The notes beneath the pieces were generated by a model. That model was not told the DNA's origin and did not search any database. It was given only the letters and a program-made list of their open reading frames with translations. A stretch of DNA of 64,000 nt, taken from positions 806,001 to 870,000 of the forward strand of contig NZ_AP024895.1 of assembly GCF_024347055.1 (NCBI RefSeq), written 5' to 3'. Shown here in pieces: positions 54,328-63,406 of the stretch; positions within the stretch are counted from its first letter, which is position 1; each line of letters begins with the position of its first letter. Source of the DNA: Vibrio porteresiae DSM 19223. Its GTDB lineage: Bacteria; Pseudomonadota; Gammaproteobacteria; Enterobacterales; Vibrionaceae. The position numbers and the translations under genes were made by a program.

Positions 54328-54634
54328 CGTAGATTCCCTGATGCTATAAAAAATTCGGGGGATTCTAACACTTTTGTAATCGATTGCCAGAAGCTCAAGT
54401 AGGAAAATACTCATTTTTGCTAATAAACAAAAATTATCCTGAATAAGGGGGAGGAGATAGAGATTTTGCCTTCCTAAGTAGGTAACCGGAGGTAGGTGAA
54501 AATAGATTGAGTAAATAAAGGCAAAAAGCCGTTATTGAATAGCAAAATTGACGTTATCCTGATGCCCATCCCTTGCTCGGGCTGAGATAGTTGCTTATCA
54601 TCAAGCTTCACTTATAGGGAATAATAAAAAACTT
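54328..54634. other. Divergent uraA / DUF2066-gene promoter region
   Basis: No gene. Mostly A/T-rich sequence with the upstream regions of the two divergent genes; no operator recognised. Confidence 0.35.
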
Positions 54635-55873
54635 ATGCGTTACTTAGCTTTGTTGTTAATGGGATTGATTTCTATCCCTGCTTCAGCGCTCACTAAAGTG
54701 GATCTTTATCAGACCGAAGTCGTTTTAGATTCTCAGCAACAAGATTCCGATGATGATGCCCGTCTACGCGGTATGGAACAGGTTATTGTTCGTGCGACCG
54801 GTAATTCTGCGTCACTTGATAATGATGTGATTCAAAAGGCATTACATCAAAATAGCCAATACCTCACTCAAATCAGTAGCAGCCAGAAAAATGGCCAACA
54901 GACCGTGAAGTTAGGTTTTAGTGCGCCGCACATTCGTTCACTGCTCACTCAAGCCCAACTGCCATTTTGGCCAGAATATCGTGCCAATTTGCTGGTATGG
55001 TTAGTCGAAGATAACAACTTCGACCGTTCGGTTATTTGGGAACATTCTGACGCGCCACTATTACAAAGTTTGCAAGCAGAGGCGCAATTGCGCGGTCTGC
55101 CTATCACCATCCCTGTTGGCGACTTTGATGACATTACAGGTATCCAAACTTCGGATCTTTGGGGTGGATTTACCGGCCCCATCGCGCAAGCCAGTCTGCG
55201 TTACCCAACCGATGGTGTGTTAGTCATTAGAGCTCAAGGCGACAGCCTTCGTTGGACCCTGTATGACCAAAATGCGCAGCAGATGGCCAACTCGACCAAA
55301 GAGCCAATTAATGGCGACGCGTCTGGCGATGAGGCCATGCAGCAATTGATTGATGCGGTGAGCCAATACTACGCCCAGAAAAACGCCGTCTTAATTGCTA
55401 GCCAGTCTTCACAATATGTGTTGGCCGATTTCTCTGGTTTGAAAAATGCACAAGATTTCTTCACCTTAGAGAAAACGTTATCTGCCCTGAGCTCCGTTGC
55501 AGCCCTTGATGTATTGAGTATTCAAGGCGATCAAGTGGAATACAAAGTCCATTTGTTGGCGACACCAACGGATTTTGAACAGGAAGTGATGCGCACTAAG
55601 CAACTGGAAGAAGTGGATATGATGGGTGTGCCAATGAGTGATATGAAAGCCAATACGGCAAGTGAAACTAGTACATCAATCGCGCCAGCGATAACGTCCC
55701 CAGTGGCAAGTGCTACGATGCAAGATGCTTTGCTAGATAACCCGCTCAGCACTACCGCCAGTGCGGCGATACCTACTGCTGACACCAATGTGATGGTCGA
55801 TGGGCAAGACAGTTCTACTATGACTAAAACGGATAGCGCACCACAGATGCTTTACTTTAAGTGGTTGAACTAA
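54635..55873 (+). CDS. DUF2066 domain protein, exported
   Basis: 412 aa with a signal peptide (MRYLALLLMGLISIPASA). The mature part begins TKVDLYQTEVVLDSQQQDSD and matches the DUF2066 family found in vibrios and relatives. A low-complexity Thr/Ser/Ala segment fills about residues 330-395, before a short hydrophobic-aromatic end (MLYFKWLN). Function unknown. Monocistronic with a terminator. Confidence 0.82.
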   Translation: MRYLALLLMGLISIPASALTKVDLYQTEVVLDSQQQDSDDDARLRGMEQVIVRATGNSASLDNDVIQKALHQNSQYLTQISSSQKNGQQTVKLGFSAPHIRSLLTQAQLPFWPEYRANLLVWLVEDNNFDRSVIWEHSDAPLLQSLQAEAQLRGLPITIPVGDFDDITGIQTSDLWGGFTGPIAQASLRYPTDGVLVIRAQGDSLRWTLYDQNAQQMANSTKEPINGDASGDEAMQQLIDAVSQYYAQKNAVLIASQSSQYVLADFSGLKNAQDFFTLEKTLSALSSVAALDVLSIQGDQVEYKVHLLATPTDFEQEVMRTKQLEEVDMMGVPMSDMKANTASETSTSIAPAITSPVASATMQDALLDNPLSTTASAAIPTADTNVMVDGQDSSTMTKTDSAPQMLYFKWLN

Positions 55874-55902
55874 AGCGTTATTTACCCTTAAGCGAATAAA
55901 CA

Positions 55903-55928
55903 AAAAGAAGAGCCTAGCTCTTCTTTTT
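55903..55928 (+). terminator. Terminator after the DUF2066 gene
   Basis: AAAAGAAGAGC/GCTCTTCTTTT stem with a 3-base loop and T-rich tail. Confidence 0.88.
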
Positions 55929-55970
55929 TTATCGGTTGAATACCTAGTTGTAACCTAGAAGTCGCCACAT

Positions 55971-56561
55971 TTAGGCTGATTGGGCTTTGAGTTTCTTGGC
56001 AACGGTTGCGATGCGTTTTCCTAGCTGCTGAGCTAATGTAATCTCATCATCGCTAAGGCCGGATTTCATCCCCGCTTTACGTAAGCCCACATGACTTGCA
56101 CCGTAAGGAGTGCCACCGCGTTCAGTGGTGTGCAATTTGGGTTCGGAATAAGGAATACCCAGTACCATCATGCCATGGTGAAGCAGTGGCAGCATCATCG
56201 AGTTCTGCGTTGTTTCTTGGCCGCCATGCATTGTCGACGAAGAGGTAAATACACACGCTGGCTTATCGATGAGGTCACCGTTAATCCATAAGGTTGTGGT
56301 TTGGTCCCAAAAGTGCTTGAGGGCGGCAGCCATATTGCCAAACCACACAGGGCTGCCAAGGGCGAGTCCATCACACTGTTTGAGTTCATCTAAGGTAATA
56401 ATGGGATCTTCATATTGGCGTGATCCCAACGATAAATCTTCTACAGTACGCAGCACAGCTTCGCACTCGGGGATAGATTCCACTCCCCGAGCGATTTGTC
56501 TTGCGATAGAAAGGGTGCTGCCATGTCGACTGTAGTAAAGCACAACAATCGTGGTGGTCAT
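55971..56561 (-). CDS. wrbA: NAD(P)H:quinone oxidoreductase, WrbA family
   Basis: FMN flavodoxin-fold enzyme of 196 aa that reduces quinones by two electrons. FMN loop LYYSRHGSTLSIARQIARG near the N-terminus and GSPVWFGNMAAALKHFWD at about residue 79. Its ATG overlaps the arsC stop (ATGA), so the two are translationally coupled in bepA-arsC-wrbA. Confidence 0.9.
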   Translation of the reverse strand: MTTTIVVLYYSRHGSTLSIARQIARGVESIPECEAVLRTVEDLSLGSRQYEDPIITLDELKQCDGLALGSPVWFGNMAAALKHFWDQTTTLWINGDLIDKPACVFTSSSTMHGGQETTQNSMMLPLLHHGMMVLGIPYSEPKLHTTERGGTPYGASHVGLRKAGMKSGLSDDEITLAQQLGKRIATVAKKLKAQSA

Positions 56562-56908
56562 AAAATCTCTAATACTTGTTCCGGTGGACGGCCAAGGCGT
56601 GCTTGACCATCAGATACAACAATAGGTCGTTCAATGAGTTTTGGGTTTTCAGCCATAGCGGCAAATAATTGGTCGTCGGTCAAAGCTGGATCCGCCAAAT
56701 TCAGATCTTTATACAGTTCTTCTTTGGTGCGCATCATCTTCCTAACGTTGGTAAATCCGAGTTGAGCGTACAACGTTTTGAGCTGTTCAATACTCGGAGG
56801 GGTCTCTAGGTATTGAATAACTTGAGGTTTGACGTTATTGGTTTCGAGTAAAACCAGCGTCTCCCGGCTTTTTGAACATCTTGGATTATGGTAGATAACG
56901 ACTGACAT
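56558..56908 (-). CDS. arsC: ArsC/YfgD-family reductase
   Basis: 116 aa thioredoxin-fold protein of the glutaredoxin-dependent arsenate reductase family. NPRCSKSRETL carries the active Cys, and the C-terminal RPIVVSDGQARLGRPP is conserved. There is no ars operon around; the setting with bepA and wrbA matches YfgD of E. coli, for which arsenate may not be the main substrate. Confidence 0.9.
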   Translation of the reverse strand: MSVVIYHNPRCSKSRETLVLLETNNVKPQVIQYLETPPSIEQLKTLYAQLGFTNVRKMMRTKEELYKDLNLADPALTDDQLFAAMAENPKLIERPIVVSDGQARLGRPPEQVLEIL

Positions 56909-56927
56909 AGTTTTTCCCTATTGCTTC

Positions 56928-58397
56928 TTATTTATTCTGCAGAGCCATAAAGCGTTCACGCTGTAGGATCAACTGATCGATTCGCGCGTCGTATCGTGCC
57001 TGCTCTAAGCTGCCAAGCTTAGCGAGCTGACTCGCTTGAGTATAGTATTGAATCGCCTTATTCCATTGAGCTTTAAGTGCCAAAATTTCTGCCCTTGCCG
57101 CCAAATCCTCTTCACTGTTTCCGGCGCGACTATTGGCTTCTGCCAAGAGATCCCAACCGTTAGGATCATTAGGATTATCATGAGTATAACGCTGTAATAC
57201 TCGGATCGCGTCTTGAAACTTTTCCTCTTTCACTAACACGTTGCCGTAGTTAATGGCCAATACCGCATTATTCGGATTCTCTTTCAGCGTTCTTTCTAGC
57301 ATCAACTGTGCATCATGTGCTTGATTTAGCGCGAGATAAAGGTCCGACATAGCATCTAAGTAAAAGTTATTGTCCGGATCGGTTTTTACCAGTTTAGACA
57401 ATATTTCTTTGGCTTGAGGAAGTTTCTCATTATCCAAGTAGACGAGGGCTTTGCCATATTCAAACGCAGGTTCCATGGCACTCGGTGATTTTTTGGCTGT
57501 GCGGTTAAACCAATCAAGGGCGTCATCTTCACTCAAGCCGGAATAACGGGCCATGACACGACTGCGTGCCAAAAAGAAGCGTAATGACGCCGCAGGATGC
57601 TCTTGAGGATATTGCTGGGCTCGTTCGCGAGTATCGGTGATACGTGCTTCTGGTAGCGGGTGAGTTAACAGCATTTGTGGCGGCTTGCTGGAGTAGCGAT
57701 ACTCAGCGGCTAAGCGAGAAAAAAAGCGTGGCATCGCCATGACATCAAACCCTGATTTGGCTAATGTTTGCATGCCAAAACGGTCGGCTTCTCGTTCATT
57801 AGAGCGGGTGTAGTTGATCTGTCCTTGAATGCTACCCGCTGTCGTTGCGGTAATGGCTGCAATTCCAGCTTCAGGTGCGGCAATGGCTAATAAAAGGGCA
57901 CCGGCTAAAGCGGCCAGTGTTGCTGGAGAACGTTTGGCTTGTTCTTCCATGCTGCGCGCTAAGTGGCGCTGCGTCACGTGAGATATTTCGTGCGCCATCA
58001 CTGACGCAAGCTCACTTTCAGACTGAGTATCAAAAAACAATCCTGAGTGCAGCGCGACATAGCCGCCAAAAAAAGCAAACGCGTTGATCGCGTGATCATT
58101 AATTAAGAAAAAGTGGAAAGGGGTTTTTACGTTATCCGCATGGGCGACCAAACGATGACCTAAAGTATCAACGTATTCGCTTAGCACCGGATCATTAATG
58201 ACAGGTTGGTTTGCTCGAATCATACGCATATAAGCGTCACCATAGAGCAGCTCTTGGTCGATAGAGAGCGTGGCGCCTGCTACGGTGCCAATATCTGGTA
58301 AATCATTACCTTGAGCCAGACTCATTTGAGGCGCCGTCATAGATAGCGATGCTGCGATACATAGACAAAGTAGAGAACGGGTACGTTTAGCAAACAT
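56928..58397 (-). CDS. bepA: Periplasmic M48 protease/chaperone BepA
   Basis: Outer-membrane quality-control protease acting on LptD and the BAM complex. Signal peptide (cleaved near residue 29), M48 metalloprotease domain with HEISH at about residue 136 and ERERD-type third ligand region (NEREADRFG), then a C-terminal TPR array from about residue 300. 489 aa, normal. First gene of bepA-arsC-wrbA. Confidence 0.95.
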   Translation of the reverse strand: MFAKRTRSLLCLCIAASLSMTAPQMSLAQGNDLPDIGTVAGATLSIDQELLYGDAYMRMIRANQPVINDPVLSEYVDTLGHRLVAHADNVKTPFHFFLINDHAINAFAFFGGYVALHSGLFFDTQSESELASVMAHEISHVTQRHLARSMEEQAKRSPATLAALAGALLLAIAAPEAGIAAITATTAGSIQGQINYTRSNEREADRFGMQTLAKSGFDVMAMPRFFSRLAAEYRYSSKPPQMLLTHPLPEARITDTRERAQQYPQEHPAASLRFFLARSRVMARYSGLSEDDALDWFNRTAKKSPSAMEPAFEYGKALVYLDNEKLPQAKEILSKLVKTDPDNNFYLDAMSDLYLALNQAHDAQLMLERTLKENPNNAVLAINYGNVLVKEEKFQDAIRVLQRYTHDNPNDPNGWDLLAEANSRAGNSEEDLAARAEILALKAQWNKAIQYYTQASQLAKLGSLEQARYDARIDQLILQRERFMALQNK

Positions 58398-58787
58398 GTG
58401 ACGAGTGAGACTCCTGAACCAACTGAAAATAAGACATTTCTTTGTCTAAAAGGTTTCTTTTGATTAGTGGCTTTGTCCACCGGTGTTCCAATGAGTTGAG
58501 TGATAAACAGTGGCACCTAAAGGAAAAGCCTATACAATGTGGTTCCTATATTAAGGATTCGCCATCAGAATGGAACTGATAAAACAGGAATAGTTCGATT
58601 CTGATGACTTCGTCAGTCAAGGCGCACGATAGAACTTACGCTTTGTTACATTCTTGTCTTTTTATTGACCCGTTTTATGAAGATATTCGTCTAGGATAGT
58701 GGTAATAATGGCGCTTATCTTAAGGATGTCCTCCCCTAATTTCCTATCGTAATGATTGACGCTCAGTTTGTAAGGAGTGAGAAAACC
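58398..58787. other. Divergent bepA / perM intergenic region
   Basis: No gene supported. Contains upstream regions of both genes; no clear operator or repeat seen. Confidence 0.35.
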
Positions 58788-59852
58788 GTGTTTGAAATGG
58801 TAACTCGTTGGTATCAGAGGCGATTTTCCGATCCCAATGCCGTCAGCTTAGTGGCAATACTCTTTGTTGGGTTTGTGATCATTTATTTTATGGGGCATTT
58901 GATTGCGCCTTTGCTGGTGGCCATTGTCTTGGCGTACTTACTCGAGTGGCCAGTCACCCAACTTCGTCGTTTTAAATTGCCGCGTACCGCTGCAGTTGCC
59001 GTGGTGCTGATGCTTTTTATTGGCGTTATGTTGATGGCGTTATTAGGCTTAGTGCCAACCATGTGGAAGCAGATTGCCAATTTGGTCAATGATATTCCTA
59101 ACATGTACAGCGACTTACAGCGTTTTATCGCAACGATCCCGCAACGTTACCCGGAATTGGCCAACTTAGACATTGTTGAGCCCTTGATGGATAACACCAA
59201 AAACAAAGCGCTTGGCTTTGGTGAATCGCTGGTGAAAGAGTCGTTCTCTTCTCTGGTAAGTTTAGCTACTCTGGCTATCTATCTGATTTTGGTTCCTTTA
59301 TTAGTGTTCTTCTTGTTGAAAGATAAGAATCAAATGATGCGTTACGTGGGGCGAGTCATGCCTCGTAACCGAGTGTTAGCAAATCAAGTTTGGGTGGAAA
59401 TGAACCAACAAATTTCTAACTATATCCGCGGTAAGGTGTTAGAAATTATCATTGTTGGCATCGCCAGTTATGTTGCTTTTGCCGTGTTAGGGCTACGTTA
59501 TTCCGTATTGCTTGCGGTTGCGGTGGGATTATCCGTGCTGATTCCGTACATAGGCGCAGCAGCAGTGACGGTCCCTGTTGCTGTGGTGGCTTTATTTCAA
59601 TGGGGTTTAACACCAGAGTTTTATACTTTGATTATTGCCTACGGGGTTATTCAAGCTCTTGATGGTAACGTTTTAGTGCCTATTCTATTCTCGGAAGCGG
59701 TCAATCTGCATCCTGTCGCCATCATTGCTGCAGTGCTGATTTTCGGTGGACTATGGGGTTTCTGGGGCGTCTTTTTTGCGATTCCTCTAGCGACTTTGGT
59801 CAAAGCGGTCATACACGCTTTGCCTGTGCAAGACGACGAAAGCATCGCCTAA
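58788..59852 (+). CDS. perM: AI-2E family transporter PerM
   Basis: Inner-membrane protein with about eight helices of the AI-2 exporter (TqsA/PerM) family. 354 aa from GTG 58788, which has AAGGAG 10 bases upstream; ATG 58752 is also in frame but adds 12 residues absent from typical relatives. Family motifs near the C-terminus include LIPYIGAAAVTVPVAVVAL and LHPVAIIAAVLIFGGLWGFW. It lies next to bepA as in other vibrios. Transported substrate not known from sequence. Confidence 0.87.
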   Translation: MFEMVTRWYQRRFSDPNAVSLVAILFVGFVIIYFMGHLIAPLLVAIVLAYLLEWPVTQLRRFKLPRTAAVAVVLMLFIGVMLMALLGLVPTMWKQIANLVNDIPNMYSDLQRFIATIPQRYPELANLDIVEPLMDNTKNKALGFGESLVKESFSSLVSLATLAIYLILVPLLVFFLLKDKNQMMRYVGRVMPRNRVLANQVWVEMNQQISNYIRGKVLEIIIVGIASYVAFAVLGLRYSVLLAVAVGLSVLIPYIGAAAVTVPVAVVALFQWGLTPEFYTLIIAYGVIQALDGNVLVPILFSEAVNLHPVAIIAAVLIFGGLWGFWGVFFAIPLATLVKAVIHALPVQDDESIA

Positions 59853-59874
59853 TTTGAATTCACTTCTTAAAAAG

Positions 59875-59898
59875 AACCTCATTGATTGCATTGAGGTT
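59875..59898 (+). terminator. Terminator after perM
   Basis: AACCTCA/TGAGGTT arms (with inner TTGATTGCAT) followed by T6. Confidence 0.82.
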
Positions 59899-59926
59899 TT
59901 TTTGTACTTATTTTTTAGTAATCGCT

Positions 59927-59953
59927 CAAGTAATCAGCTCACTTAGCCGATAA
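59927..59953 (+). promoter_or_regulatory. Sigma-28 promoter of the chemoreceptor gene
   Basis: A perfect sigma-28 -10 element GCCGATAA (59946-59953) with CAAG, a weak TAAA, exactly 15 bases upstream. Leader about 45 bases. Confidence 0.7.
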
Positions 59954-60009
59954 AGAAATCAGAACACCAGAACATTGATGTTAAAGGTAATAGTAGTAGA
60001 GGGAACCTT

Positions 60010-61881
60010 ATGAGATTTAGCCAAAAAATCGTAGCCGCGTCGTCGGTGCTGTTGTTAATCACCATTGGATTGTTGTCACTTCAACAATTATCTACGGTTC
60101 GGTCGCAGGTCGAATCCCTAGTTTTTTCCAGTTTAAAAGAGATGGTGTCAGGGGTAAAAAATACGGTCAGCTCCGAGATGGTCAGTAAAAAGGCCATGGC
60201 GCAAGCGACCACAGAGATTTTGCAACTTGATCCTGAAAACCGCGATTTCGTTAAAAATGTGATTGAACAACCTAAGCTAAAAAGTCAGTTTTTGGCGATT
60301 GGTTTTGGTTACCAAAGTGACGGTAAAACCGTAGAAAACGATGATGGCTGGACTCCCGCTGCTGATTATGATCCTCGTGTTCGACCATGGTTTAAAGACG
60401 CTAAAGAGGCAGGGCAGTTAACCATCACTGAACCGTACTTGGACATGTCGACTAAGAAAATCATCATTTCGATCAGTACGCCGGTGAAACACGACGGACA
60501 ATATGTGGGGTCGATGTTCTACGACTTAGAGCTAAGCAAATTGGCCTCTTTGGTTAACTCAGTGAATCTATTTAATGCGGGTTACCTTTTCTTGGTCACT
60601 TCTAATGGCACCACCATTGCTCACCCAAGCATTGAAAATAATGGCAAAAATCTTTCTACCTATTTACCGGGAGTGAAACTAGAAGAGGGCTCACAAACGG
60701 TAGATCTGAATGGCAAAGAGTATTTGGTTGGTCTAACTAAAATACCTTCTGAAAACTGGTATATTGGCGCAGTGGTTGATGAGTCGATTGCCTTCTCTGC
60801 TGTGAGCAAGCTGCGCAACAGTTCCATCATTTACGCAGTGGTTGCTCTAGTAATCAGTATTATCTGTTTAACGCTTCTGATTCGGGTGTTGATGCGTCCG
60901 ATTGGTACATTACGTGATGCGATCAAAGATGTGGCCTCTGGGCATGGCGATTTAACCCAACGTCTTGATACCAATACCGATCCAGAGTTTGCCGAGCTAG
61001 CGCAAGGGTTCAATACCTTTACTGGGACCTTGCAACAATTGATTAAACAATCCAAGGCCATTGGCGAAGAGATTATTCGCGGTACGGAGCAAACACTGCA
61101 AGGATCGGTAGAGTCCGTGAATGCGATGCACCAACAGCTGCAAGAGTTGGAACAATTAGCGACAGCAATGCACGAAATGTCGGTCACTGCAACGCAAGTG
61201 GCGGGCAATGCGCAAGGCGCTGCAAGTGCGGCAAAAGAGGCTGATGCAGCAACTGAGCAAGGTTCGGTTGTGGTGAATGACACCACGCGCTCGATTGACA
61301 TGTTGGCAGCGCGCATTGACCAAGCTGTTGAGGAAGTTCAAGGCTTAGAGGCGGCAACGGCCAACATCGAAACCATCTTGAAAGTCATCAATGACATTGC
61401 AGACCAAACTAACTTGCTGGCGCTGAACGCAGCAATCGAAGCGGCGCGGGCCGGTGAGTCTGGCCGAGGATTCGCTGTGGTAGCAGACGAAGTACGTACT
61501 TTGGCATCACGCACGCAGCAATCCACCACTGAAATTCGCAGTATGATTGAGCAGCTGCAATCAGGAGCTGGAGCGGTCTCATCGGCCATGAATGAAAGTA
61601 AACGCACGGCGGTTGAAGCGGTAGAAAAATCCAAGCTGGCGAATACGGCGCTACAAACTATTCGCCACTCCATTGCTCAAATCAATGACATGAATATTCA
61701 AATTGCATCAGCAGCAGAAGAGCAGAGTTTGGTGGCTGAAGAGATCAATAACAATACGGTGAAGATCAAAGACCTTTCAACGTTAGTATCTGAAGCGGCT
61801 GAAGGGGCTAACTTAGCGATGCAAGCGCAAACGGAAAATGTGCGTGAGCAAGCGGCGGTCATGAGCAAGTTTATTGTGTAA
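60010..61881 (+). CDS. Methyl-accepting chemotaxis protein, dCache type
   Basis: 623 aa. TM1 at about residues 7-29, a periplasmic double-Cache sensor with the amine-binding-like DPRVRPWFKDA motif, TM2 at about 273-295, HAMP, then a long helical signalling domain with the hairpin tip LLALNAAIEAARAGE. No C-terminal CheR-binding pentapeptide. The DxRxRPW motif is typical of dCache receptors for amino acids or amines, so such a ligand is likely but not certain. Expressed with late flagellar genes by its sigma-28 promoter. Confidence 0.93.
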   Translation: MRFSQKIVAASSVLLLITIGLLSLQQLSTVRSQVESLVFSSLKEMVSGVKNTVSSEMVSKKAMAQATTEILQLDPENRDFVKNVIEQPKLKSQFLAIGFGYQSDGKTVENDDGWTPAADYDPRVRPWFKDAKEAGQLTITEPYLDMSTKKIIISISTPVKHDGQYVGSMFYDLELSKLASLVNSVNLFNAGYLFLVTSNGTTIAHPSIENNGKNLSTYLPGVKLEEGSQTVDLNGKEYLVGLTKIPSENWYIGAVVDESIAFSAVSKLRNSSIIYAVVALVISIICLTLLIRVLMRPIGTLRDAIKDVASGHGDLTQRLDTNTDPEFAELAQGFNTFTGTLQQLIKQSKAIGEEIIRGTEQTLQGSVESVNAMHQQLQELEQLATAMHEMSVTATQVAGNAQGAASAAKEADAATEQGSVVVNDTTRSIDMLAARIDQAVEEVQGLEAATANIETILKVINDIADQTNLLALNAAIEAARAGESGRGFAVVADEVRTLASRTQQSTTEIRSMIEQLQSGAGAVSSAMNESKRTAVEAVEKSKLANTALQTIRHSIAQINDMNIQIASAAEEQSLVAEEINNNTVKIKDLSTLVSEAAEGANLAMQAQTENVREQAAVMSKFIV

Positions 61882-61902
61882 TTGTTCTGGTTGAACCTAG
61901 TA

Positions 61903-61931
61903 AAAGATGCCTCCAAGTTGGAGGCATCTTT
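61903..61931. terminator. Terminator after the chemoreceptor gene
   Basis: AAAGATGCCTCCAA/TTGGAGGCATCTTT perfect stem followed by GTTTTG; short T tract. Confidence 0.8.
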
Positions 61932-61996
61932 GTTTTGAATCGATTCATTTCAGCAGTGACGCAGCCGAGATTTTCTCGACGAGAAAGTTGCGGTGT

Positions 61997-62467
61997 TTAT
62001 GCATTACCTTGGAGGTAATTCAGCACTACTTCGTGGTGATCTTTGGTTTTGAATTTATCAAACACGTGCTCAATCACACCTTGCTCGTTAATCAAAAAGC
62101 TGATTCGATGCAGGCCATCATACACTTTTCCCATGAATTTTTTTTCGCCCCATACGCCGAACTGTTCAGCAACTTCATGATTTTCATCAGAAAGCAGTGT
62201 GAAGTTCAGGCCGTCGCGTTCAATAAACTTCCCAAGGCGTTTGACAGGATCAGTGCTGATGCCAAGCACCACTACGTTCAGATCTTGCAATTGTGGTTGG
62301 CTATCACGCATACCGTGAGCTTGCACCGTACAACCGGGGGTCATCGCTTTAGGGTAAAAGTACACCAGTACTTTTTTACCTGAAAAATCGTTGAGAGAAA
62401 CCGCGTTTCCATCTTGGTCTGGGAGGGAAAATACAGGGGCTGGCGTGCCTGCTTTCAATGTATTCAT
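61997..62467 (-). CDS. bcp: Thiol peroxidase Bcp (PrxQ class)
   Basis: 156-aa peroxiredoxin. The peroxidatic Cys46 is in MTPGCTVQAHGMRD. The resolving Cys of E. coli Bcp (residue 51) is His here, and this Cys46 is the only cysteine in the whole protein, so it should work as a 1-Cys enzyme. It starts 16 bases after gcvR and is its operon partner, as in many gammaproteobacteria. Confidence 0.95.
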   Translation of the reverse strand: MNTLKAGTPAPVFSLPDQDGNAVSLNDFSGKKVLVYFYPKAMTPGCTVQAHGMRDSQPQLQDLNVVVLGISTDPVKRLGKFIERDGLNFTLLSDENHEVAEQFGVWGEKKFMGKVYDGLHRISFLINEQGVIEHVFDKFKTKDHHEVVLNYLQGNA

Positions 62468-62483
62468 CTGGTTTCCTTTTTTA

Positions 62484-63029
62484 TTACTGACTGTTTTTTA
62501 TAAAATTGAGTGACCCATGGACATTGAGTTTTTCGCACAAATCATCAAACTCTTCTTGCAACTGCATCAGGTTATAACCTGCATCCACTTTGGCGGTAAT
62601 CGCAATATGGAACTGGTTAGCTTCACAGCCTAATTTTGCTTTACTGATGGTTTGTGCGCTGAGCGACTCCATGCCTATGTTGCGATTGGCAAAGAAATTG
62701 GTGAATTTCTCCGTCAATCCAGGTTTATCTTCTGACTCAACAAAAACTTCGACCAAATAGGTGTTGTCTAAGCTTTCGTGTGGTGAGGTTCTCTTTAATA
62801 GCGTGATTAAATCGTGTTCCTGACCTAAAAGCGGCAGCCGGGTTTCAATGCGTGACAATGCACTCGGCGCGCCAGAAACCAACATGATCAAGGTGAATTC
62901 CTTTCCAAACAACGCAATGCGACTGTCGACAATATTCAGGTCTGATTGCGTGACTAGCCGGACAATTTCATTACAGATACCGGGGCGGTCAGTCCCGACC
63001 GCAGTGATCACTAGGTGTTGAGTCATCAT
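62484..63029 (-). CDS. gcvR: Glycine cleavage system regulator GcvR
   Basis: 181 aa with two ACT domains (about residues 5-75 and 92-170: TAVGTDRPGICNEIVRLV and EVFVESEDKPGLTEKFTNFF). In E. coli GcvR binds GcvA and represses gcv when glycine is low. Two adjacent ATGs are possible starts. Divergent from dapA with bcp downstream, the usual enteric and vibrio order. Confidence 0.92.
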   Translation of the reverse strand: MMTQHLVITAVGTDRPGICNEIVRLVTQSDLNIVDSRIALFGKEFTLIMLVSGAPSALSRIETRLPLLGQEHDLITLLKRTSPHESLDNTYLVEVFVESEDKPGLTEKFTNFFANRNIGMESLSAQTISKAKLGCEANQFHIAITAKVDAGYNLMQLQEEFDDLCEKLNVHGSLNFIKNSQ

Positions 63030-63406
63030 ATCTCTTCACATCATCTTTTTTGGGCATGTTATCACACTTGGTGAGCAGAAAAAGCGTCGATAAATTGCTT
63101 TTTTTGTTCTGGTTAATCATAAAATGGCACAAGACTGACAAGAGGTACAAGCATTGTGTCGCAATGTATGGTAAATCTATAGATTCCACTTCGGTGCGAC
63201 AGTCAGAACCAGAGAATGTGTCTGTTTTAGGTCGTGGTGAATGTCCTTTTGTCTGCATCTTTATTAATTTTTGGTATAGCTTTTTGCCTTAGTTCTAACA
63301 TCTGATAAATATTCATAAAAATGGACTGTTTAAGCGTATTTACCCCCTTGTGCACAGTGAGGGCCATGCAGTACCATGCAATGAGTATTCATCTAGGGAG
63401 ATAGAC
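63030..63406. other. Divergent gcvR / dapA promoter region
   Basis: No convincing gene; an 80-codon frame at 63050-63292 has no ribosome site and unusual composition. Holds the promoters of gcvR and dapA; no operator identified. Confidence 0.4.

Noticed and set aside
56558..56908. Arsenic-resistance island
   Set aside because: A single ArsC/YfgD-family gene in a conserved bepA operon, with no arsR, arsB or acr3 nearby.
62989..63292. Two overlapping frames on both strands in the gcvR-dapA gap
   Set aside because: Neither has a ribosome site or a plausible composition; the region is needed for two divergent promoters.
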